From Amphiura filiformis (Eukaryota; Echinodermata; Ophiuroidea; Amphilepidida; Amphiuridae), in assembly GCF_039555335.1 (NCBI RefSeq), contig NC_092640.1:42350599-42414598 (forward strand): a stretch of 64,000 nucleotides of DNA. Direction: 5' to 3'. Positions 57,221-64,000 of the stretch are shown in pieces. The notes below the pieces were generated by a model. It was not told where the DNA came from. It saw nothing but the letters and a program-made list of their open reading frames with translations, and searched no databases. The position numbers and the translations under genes were made by a program. Every line of letters starts with the position of its first letter. Position 1 is the stretch's first letter.

Positions 57221-57641
57221 TCATTCGCTGCTATAAATAGAGTTATCCATCCACCCCTCCTGTGCATTCTCTTCAGCACGTGTCTTATCCCATGATACAT
57301 AAACCGTGTTATCCATCCATCCTTCCTCCTCTTCATGATCCTCTCCTTCTGCCACTGATTCAGATGGGCGTTGGACTCGACTTGTCTCAGCATACGCATA
57401 CCCGTCATTACTATCATCGTTTCGCGTTATTGGATGCATTGGATGTTGACCATCGGCATAGGCGTACGCATATTCCTGTGACCCGTTGTTAATTTCTTGG
57501 TAATTGTCGTAAGCATTTTCAGCTGCATCCTGAGGCTGGTATACATTATTTTCGTGGAGGTTGCTGTTGTCAATTCTTCCATTAGCACCCGTGACCGCTG
57601 ATTCATCTCTAGTAGAGTTTGAACTTCGTTTGCGTTTGGTC
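57221..57641 (-). CDS. IgGFc-type gene, cytoplasmic tail exon (stop)
   Basis: Acceptor TTTTTCCTCAG. Opens TKRKRSSNSTRDES and ends SIYSSE then TGA at 57223-57221. Carries the Tyr motifs. Two EGWMDN blocks near the C-terminus come from an internal duplication. A TTTATT at 56706 (AATAAA on this strand) is a possible poly(A) signal. Confidence 0.78.
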
Positions 57642-60328
57642 CTGAGGAAAAATGAAATTCATAATATTATTTGTACCGCCACTTTATTACTGAATAGACT
57701 ATACATAATAAGTGGTTACATTCGGTCAGACAGACACACACACACCCACAGGTATACAGACAGACCGGCAGACAGACAGGCATAGATGGAAGAGATGAGG
57801 AATACAATTGATGTACCTTACGACATGTAATATCAAGATAATGATGCATATCAACACCACACCACCAGCGACACCCGCACCGACGACGATAGCTGCAAAA
57901 TAAAATAATTTAAATTTCCTTGCTATTTATATTTAAATAATATACGCTACATACTTATACGACATTTTGTAAAATAGCATCCACGGCCACCTACAACCCA
58001 TTTTATTATAATATTTTGTGACCTTACTGATATTTATACCATGGAAAATCTTTGTTGCCTTGTTTCGCTACTCGCGCTCGCCAAATTGCGCAAAGTACTT
58101 CACGTTTTAGATAGGGGCTGTTTATAGCAAAGTGTTATTCAGCATTATGCAAAAATCATAATGTAAGTAATAACCGGCCAGGTCATTATATATGCCAAAG
58201 TATGGGGAATGCTCGCACTAGTGTTGTCATACTATTAGGTTTCATTTCAAACTGCACTCTGCATGTGCAGAGAATTAGAAAGACATATGTACTACCACAT
58301 ATTGTGGTCCCACAAATGTTTTGAATTTTGTGAAACGACATTCCTCTAATTTGACATCTCGAAGAGCGTCCAACATTATCACATCAATATGAAAGGATTT
58401 TTACATACCTGTATTAAATTCCGACTCCTCAGACTCATCACTGACATCTGCAAAATCCGTAGTTGGTCCTGTAAAGGACATAATACGAAGTATTTCGTGT
58501 AAAGTAAAAAATTATATCTCAACTAAGATAATAATGTTATTCACAGTACATTGATAATTGACGGTCATTATGATAAATGTCACGGGAGGATCATTAATAG
58601 CTAATAAATGACCGACTTATCCTCATGTAACGTCATAGGACCAGCAAAATAAAGCTCGCCATCCGACTCTAAAAGTACATCGAAACTTGTTTACAAACAT
58701 TAATTTAGACTCTTGTTTAACTTACGACTAGAATCGGTCATTGCACTTGGGCTGGTCGAATACGAGGTTGTGGAAAATCCTGGTTCACTTGAATGGGGTC
58801 CTATATAATAACAGAATAGATCATATTTTTTATAATAGCTTTTTATATGCGTATATTTGGTTATAATGTACATTCCTCTTGAAAAAGAGAAATGAGTATC
58901 AAATAATGTTTACTCTTAGTGGTTCAAATCTATCTACGTTTTTATACTTTAAAGCTGTAGTTGGATGGGGAAAGTAAGAAATTTTAATTCCAAAAGTTCT
59001 TGTTAAATCAAGGAATTATTGCGTTTAACTAGCGAGTGTTGAATCCACATACATGTATGATAAACAAAATTAAGTAAGGATATGTAAATACACACTTGAA
59101 GAGACTAAAACATTCGCCGAATAAGCGTATGAAGAAAAGTAAGATAGGGCATAAACTGACACGGCAAATCTTGCCGAGGAATTGGTGTGTGATATGCTAT
59201 GTTGTCCATCAGACAAACTGGTGCGTAAACAGCACATGGATTGATCATGACTCTTAAGTGTATCTTCACTTATTAACGGTAAGTCATCCAAGAATAGTCC
59301 ATCAATGAAGACACATTCTATGACAACGTTGATGTAATATGTGTGTGAAATATCGTACTTAATCACGGGGAATGTTATATTACCATTGAAAGATGTGATC
59401 GGTGGAACGATAAGCATCGACGGACTACCACGTCCAGGGTCATTGGCATAGAACCCCTTCATATATTGTACCACCATGATTGGCTTATCTGATGTAAATG
59501 ATACAATAGTGTCATTTATGACGTTTCCTTCATGGAAAGACTCAGCTGGAATATGGGCAATGTTGCCATTGGACATAAGCAATGTAGCTGAAATGTTTGT
59601 AGTATATACTCTGTAAACATAACCCGAATTTAAACTTAGAAATGGAGACAATGTGAATTTGTACCCCCAACTCTGTGTATGTGGTAGTTGCTCTATTAAG
59701 CCACCACTAGATAATATACGGTCATCAGGAACCCGGGTGTTTATACCAGATATCACAGCAACTGGCTTATCACTTTGCACGAGAGTTCCCGATAGATCAT
59801 CATGATTATCATATCCTCCATCAAACCGGTAACTTTCATGTTTTTCTAACAAGATTTGGTACAATTGTCCTGCAGGTGTTTTGATGATTATTGACGTATT
59901 GGAGTAGAGTGACGATATACAGAGAAATGACGGAATTAAGTAACGCTTGTAGGAGGCGACATAATATTGTGTACCTAGTTGTGATGACGGAAACACAGCA
60001 AATCCATCACCATATCCTTTTTCGTTATCTATAGCATGTACTGATACCGTTGCTGATGATCTCACCACAAATGTCTTGTTTTGTTTTTGATCTCTTAGCC
60101 GAAGACGTAAGTCAGTACCGTTTATAGAATCTGGCAAGCGAATTTCCACTGGGTTGTCTTTACTCATGGTGTTGTTAACGGCAAATCCAACACCAGGTAT
60201 GGTGAGACTAGTACAGATTGGTTTAGAAGAAGGCGTAGTAATCCAGATCGTAACCGGGTCCGTCAATCCTACGTGGGGAACCGAGAAGATGAATTCATTT
60301 TGTAATCGAATATTATCCTCTTCTGTCC
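57221..60328 (-). CDS. Membrane-anchored IgGFc-binding-domain protein with tyrosine-rich tail (5' end missing)
   Basis: Five exons on the - strand give 620 visible residues. Residues ~1-410 match the IgGFc-binding-protein N-terminal family: VFPSSQLGTQYYVASY, YSNTSIIIKTPAG, GTLVQSDKPVAVISG, SFTSDKPIMVVQYMKG, MLIVPPI. At least eight N-glycosylation sequons mark this as extracellular. Then come a Ser/Thr-rich and acidic stalk, one helix (GVAGGVVLICIIILIL) followed by RTKRKR, and a ~139-residue tail rich in Tyr, Asn and acidic residues. Tail motifs include VYQPQ, AYDNYQEI, two YAYA words and two EGWMDNxxY blocks, so a signalling role is plausible. The signal-peptide exon upstream was not found between 60330 and 64000. 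The family is known in animal mucins and echinoderm secreted proteins; ligand unknown. Confidence 0.82.
57722..57785. repeat. (CA)n/(CAGA)n microsatellite
   Basis: ACACACACAC followed by CAGACAGACxGGCAGACAG, in the intron next to the transmembrane exon. Confidence 0.9.
57817..57892 (-). CDS. IgGFc-type gene, transmembrane exon
   Basis: Acceptor ATTTTGCAG. Encodes AIVVGAGVAGGVVLICIIIL plus ILHVV. The stronger donor GTAAGG at 57821 would put the next exon in a frame with an early stop (TAG after ten codons). The weaker donor GTACAT at 57816 keeps the tail open and gives HVVRTKRKR, so I chose it. Use of the other donor would give a nearly tail-less form. Confidence 0.72.
57893..58408 (-). other. 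Intron of the IgGFc-type gene
   Basis: Nothing recognised besides ordinary AT-rich sequence. Confidence 0.5.
58409..58468 (-). CDS. IgGFc-type gene, acidic stalk exon
   Basis: Acceptor TCCTTTACAG, donor GTATGT. Encodes RPTTDFADVSDESEESEFNT, an acidic membrane-proximal segment. Phase 1 in and out. Confidence 0.75.
58726..58800 (-). CDS. IgGFc-type gene, Ser/Thr stalk exon
   Basis: Acceptor TTATATAG, donor GTAAGT. Encodes SSEPGFSTTSYSTSPSAMTD, a likely O-glycosylated stalk. Phase 1 in and out, so it could be skipped without breaking the frame. Confidence 0.75.
59096..60328 (-). CDS. IgGFc-type gene, large extracellular exon
   Basis: Acceptor TTCTGTTTTTACAG ends at 60329, so the in-frame ATG at 60359 is probably intronic rather than the start. 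Begins with GG completing a codon from an earlier exon. Encodes the whole IgGFc-binding N-terminal domain. Ends in phase 1 at donor GTGTGT (59095), before the frame's TAA at 59070. Confidence 0.85.
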
Positions 60329-60785
60329 CTGTAAAAACAGAACAGTTATAATTATCCACGTCATTATCAATGCTTTAATAACAACGGACAATAAAAAGGT
60401 ACAATTAGATTTGATAAAATTAAATTGAATTATATTAGATATAATTATTAGCTTTTAAGTAAATATCGTGAATAATCGTTTTAAAAAAAATTCAGGTTCT
60501 ACGGGGGTCATTCAACATTTTTGCATCAACCCGCATATATCTGCTTCTGCAAATATCAGCTCGCTCATATTTGCCATGATTACAACATGATTCTGTTTAA
60601 GGGAAATTGCTAAATTTTATATGGAGACGACACTTGGATTTTGAACACCAGATTATAACATCAAGCCGGGAAAGTAGTTTGAAAATAGCAAGTGAAAAAG
60701 AACCTGAGTGTCTTTATTGCTAACTTTCAGCTTGGAGACAAAAATTCTACAATGCTCTAAAAGGTTATCAGACCTTACAGTAAAT

Positions 60786-61385
60786 TTTAGACAATACAAT
60801 AAACAATAAACGGAATTTATATAGCGCCTTAGCATAAGTATGAACAAAGCGCTTTACAATGATCTTAAAAGTACAACTTACACTACATCTTAGGCTACAG
60901 TAAAATGTACAACTTAATTAAAAATAAAAAACTTAGTTTGGAAACAAATAGGTTTTCAGATTAGATTTAAAAGTGGCCAGACTATGTGAAGTACGAAGTT
61001 TTACAGGTAATTTTTTCCAGAGAGCTGGCACAGAATTGCAGAAGGCATCATTATGTTGTGTGAGTTCTTTTACATTCAAGCAGACTGCCATCAGCATGTG
61101 ATCGTAGGAACATATCATCAGAAAATGTGTGAGATTTTAGGAGATTTTGTATGTACAGTGGTGTTGTTTCATGTCTACTTTTATAAGCGAATGCGAGTAG
61201 TTTGTAGGTAATACGCTCATTTACTGGAAGCCAGTGAAGCTCTTTCAGCAGAGGAGTGGTGTGTTCCATACGGTTTGCCTTGAAAACAAGTCTGGCAGCT
61301 CTGTTTTGTATCTTTTGTAGTTTTGTGTGTTTTTTACAGTTGTTCCATATAACTTTACAATAATCAATTCGAGAAATAACAAGAC
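60786..61385 (-). pseudogene. Decayed LINE reverse-transcriptase 3' end
   Basis: On the - strand two overlapping frames read the C-terminal signature of CR1/L2-type non-LTR elements: SRIDYCK, LQKIQNRAARLV, LLKELHWLPVNERITYKLL, then VPALWKKLPVKLRTSHSLAT and FKSNLKTYLF. A frameshift near 61085-61118 separates them. The 3' tail (60786-60860) has TTTATATAGCGCCTTA and AAAGCGCTTTAC. Confidence 0.8.
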
Positions 61386-62007
61386 ACCGATAAAATTATT
61401 TTAAAAGGTAAAATACATTGTATTGCTCTTAATCTGTGTCTGTTTGGGTAGGTGTTGATTCAGCATAACACAAGACTCACATAATATAGAGTTAATCTTG
61501 TAATAAGACGAATATACACACATTTTGATATATTTTTTAAAGATACGAAATAGAATATACCCCGTAATCAGACATGAATATAACTTTACAGTTCATTTTA
61601 TTTTTATGGTGAAACTTCCGCATGTACAACGAGGAACCAACGTATGCTCGTTAATCTGTTCAAAACTACTCTCCTGTATCGAAGCGAGCTTACGTATTTA
61701 GCCAGTTTTTAAGATTTTGCACGTTCAAAATCGTTGAAAATGCGCATTTTTATGTTAAAGACAGTCAGGGATATAATAATGAATAATGAAAGTCGAATTA
61801 TTATTATGATCCTTTTTGTTTGTAACAAATCATTATAATAAAGCTACAGCGATGTGTTAAATTAATATATCATTTTAGTTTATACGCGATGTTCATACGC
61901 AGAGATACACGCATTGAAATGCGGATGATACTTTCCTTATAAAAATGCCATTGCGATTGCACATTGTGGACACCAACGTCGTATAAAACGCACGGGCTAC
62001 GTTGAAA
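61386..62007. other. Unassigned sequence upstream of the IgGFc-type gene
   Basis: No exon with a signal peptide could be identified here. Confidence 0.4.
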
Positions 62008-62265
62008 TATGTGATGCGATCAAGCAAAATCAGTCGGCACTCGGAAATATTGAATTTTCAGTTTCGAAAAGTATAGTAAAAAGCATTTACAAAGCTGCCT
62101 TTTGCAGAAAACCCCATTGAAATTGAACAACCAGTTCCAAAGATATGAGTAATTAAAGTGTTTCCAAAACAATACGAAACAAAAGAAAATATTTCCTTTA
62201 TTTGGCTGTATCTCAAAATCAATATTTCCGAGTTCCGACTGATTTTGCTTGATCGCATCACATAT
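62008..62265. mobile_element. Foldback element family A, third copy
   Basis: TATGTGATGCGATCAAGC at both ends (inverted); aligns in reverse with 5856-6110. Confidence 0.87.
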
Positions 62266-62658
62266 GTTGATTTTATAGCATATCGAGGTTCATGTAACGC
62301 GCCTAATTTTCACAAAGAAAAAGCCTTAATTTGAAAGTAAAGTCATGTTTTTTTTTGTTTTTTTGTTTTTTTGTTTTTATTTATCAGATCAGGTATTAAT
62401 CTTTGTTCCAGCCGCCTTGTTCTCCTTCGTGACGAATGAGCACAATCTAGCTTGGAACCTAGACTTGCAACATTTAACGCCGTTTTGAACGTCGTTTAAA
62501 ACGCATGGTCCACGCATCACGTATGTAACATCACAATCTCTCTAATAGAGGTTATCCGTGTTCGATAGACGAATCCAACGAGCCAAGTCATGGTCAGGAT
62601 TTGGTCGGCCATCTTTGGTTTCCCGCTCGCACCAACCTGGGGTTTTGAGCGCCCGATT

Positions 62659-62895
62659 GTGCAAATAAAAGCTGCATAACACCTGGAGAAGATGCAAAGA
62701 CGAGGAGGGTTAATAGAATAATATATACAATAGAGGTAATCCTGTCGCATCTATTCATACATAGTCCTTTTGTTCATCAATTTGTACATCTATGAATATA
62801 TGCGACGGGATTACCTGCGGAATTATCTCTATTGTATTATTCTATTAACCCTCCTCGACCTTCTCTAGGTGCAAGGCGGCTTTTATTTGCACAAC
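62659..62895. mobile_element. Foldback, ~80-base arms
   Basis: GAGGAGGGTTAATAGAATAA and complement, with GCAAATAAAAG outermost. Confidence 0.85.
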
Positions 62896-63185
62896 TGTTG
62901 GAACTGTATTGTGTTGTAAACTTAAATCATTCTTTTGTCTACCTGTGTTTTCGCGGAAGGTGTAAAACGGGTGATGGAATGCAGTTTAAAATTTCCGCCA
63001 AGGCCGAATCATTTCACATTTGGGATGCATTGTAGCCGACGGGGACCCAACTAAAGGCTGCTAGTCAGTAACTGATATACCTTGTTTAGGGCTTTCAAAA
63101 GAAGTACTGCATGTGCAACCATGACTGTTTCAAAATAGCCCGCCAAAGTCATGAAGGTAACTTTGAGATCGTGCATTGAATTGTT

Positions 63186-63554
63186 TTAAGGGTAGACGAG
63201 GTATTGTTGGTCGAAGCAACCTAAAAATCGATTTTCTTTATGTAGATCAATATATTATTGAAAATTAACACCTTGATGTTTTGTAAAAGTTCATACTACA
63301 AATCGTATACTTTGCAAACTTGTTTAATTTATTGTTGTTAACTAGTAGTGTACGTTTTACAAAAGTGTTGTTGTTTCAACCCTCTTTACAACATAACTCA
63401 AGAACCGCAGCACCTAAAGTATATCTGTGATATTTTAATTCTTCTACACGCTCGCTATGAATTGAGCAATGCAGTTTTTGCCAAAGCTCACTACCATTCG
63501 TAAGATGCTGTGAACTACCAAATCACAACAGTTTAAAATAATTAATAACCTTAA
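63186..63554. mobile_element. TTAA-flanked element family D, third copy (reversed)
   Basis: 369 bases, reverse complement of 11133-11505, TTAA at 63186-63189 and 63551-63554. Confidence 0.87.
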
Positions 63555-63730
63555 ATGAGGACTACTGCTGGAACCAGCACCTTTTGTTAGAAGTCACACA
63601 TGAGTAAAGTGGATAACCTCTATACCTTAACTGTGACGTATCGATGAATGAGAGTCGTTATGCAAATAATGTGTTTGTATAAGCATCTCCTCTGGTACAA
63701 GGCGGCGTGTTACATGCTACAGGTCCGTAT

Positions 63731-64000
63731 GGGGTATGAACGTTTGGACAGTATTTATTGTGGGACATTAGAGCACATCAAACATATCGAATTGCATTCT
63801 GAATACGAAGAATGTCCTTCTGATTTTTGAAATTCGCAATGTAATACACATTTTATGGCAAATGATTAAAAATTGATATTTTTGATATTTAACAGTACTC
63901 GAAGTAAACTTTATAAATCTGATGATTTATACTTAAAGTGTATGTAGGTGGGATGAAAAGCCGACGATTAATTGAAACTTTTGACCTTTCGTATTGAAGA
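63731..64000. mobile_element. Element family B, third copy, cut by window end
   Basis: Begins GGGGTATGAACGTTTGGACA and follows the left arm of 49237-49900, with ~15 bases missing after CCTTCTGAT. Confidence 0.85.

Noticed and set aside
57145..57417. 90-codon open frame on - strand over the receptor tail
   Set aside because: Alternative frame of the tail exon; the chosen frame continues the helix exon and has conserved-looking tyrosine blocks.
60330..60359. ATG at 60359 as the start of the IgGFc-type protein
   Set aside because: The ten codons before 60329 form a pyrimidine tract ending in TTTTTACAG, a good acceptor, and give no signal peptide.
1..64000. CRISPR arrays, operons, riboswitches, bacterial promoters
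   Set aside because: The window is intron-bearing animal DNA; the regular repeats are transposons and microsatellites.

Overview
The window is AT-rich, intron-rich metazoan DNA. It holds one complete, long multi-exon gene on the + strand, the 3' part of a second gene on the - strand (the two converge tail to tail), and dense small foldback transposons between the exons. The transporter sequence, the IgGFc-binding-type extracellular domain, scattered AGGCCTA-type words and many TTAA-flanked miniature elements suggest a marine invertebrate deuterostome, probably an echinoderm or hemichordate. The species call is inference; nothing in the window fixes it.

Gene 1 (3706-51779, +) is an SLC4-family Na+-coupled bicarbonate transporter. 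I traced 22 coding exons with GT/AG borders and consistent phases. Together they give about 1187 residues: a cytosolic N-terminal domain (exons 1-9), the transmembrane domain (exons 10-20) and a charged C-terminal tail (exons 20-22) ending in a possible PDZ ligand, DTQF. The reading frame is intact except for a one-base slip in an A run inside exon 5. An in-frame alternative donor upstream of that run would bypass it. The N-terminal sequence and one transmembrane residue resemble the electroneutral NBC/NDCBE group (A7/A8/A10) more than the electrogenic NBCe group. In sea urchin larvae an Slc4a10 takes up bicarbonate for the skeleton, so a related role is plausible.

Gene 2 (57221-60328, -, 5' end not found) encodes a single-pass membrane protein. 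It has a glycosylated IgGFc-binding-protein N-terminal domain, a Ser/Thr-rich and acidic stalk in three small exons, one transmembrane helix, and a ~139-residue cytoplasmic tail rich in tyrosine motifs, including a duplicated EGWMDN(T/S)(V/I)Y block. It reads as a candidate surface receptor.

Region by region: 1-3700 is upstream DNA with a 125-bp tandem repeat carrying DR1-like nuclear-receptor half-sites, a degenerate TTAGGG stretch and a nested pair of foldback elements. 3806-16348 is the very long intron 1, full of foldbacks. 16349-30173 encodes the N-terminal domain, with a 1.1-kb hAT-like element (8-bp target duplication) in intron 3. 31096-32586 is a 1.5-kb element with repeated GCGC hairpins. 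33337-51779 encodes the membrane domain and tail; intron 16 has a second, inverted copy of the hAT-like element. 51780-57220 is the convergent intergenic space with two more inverted-repeat elements. Beyond 60330 lie a decayed LINE reverse-transcriptase end and further foldback copies.
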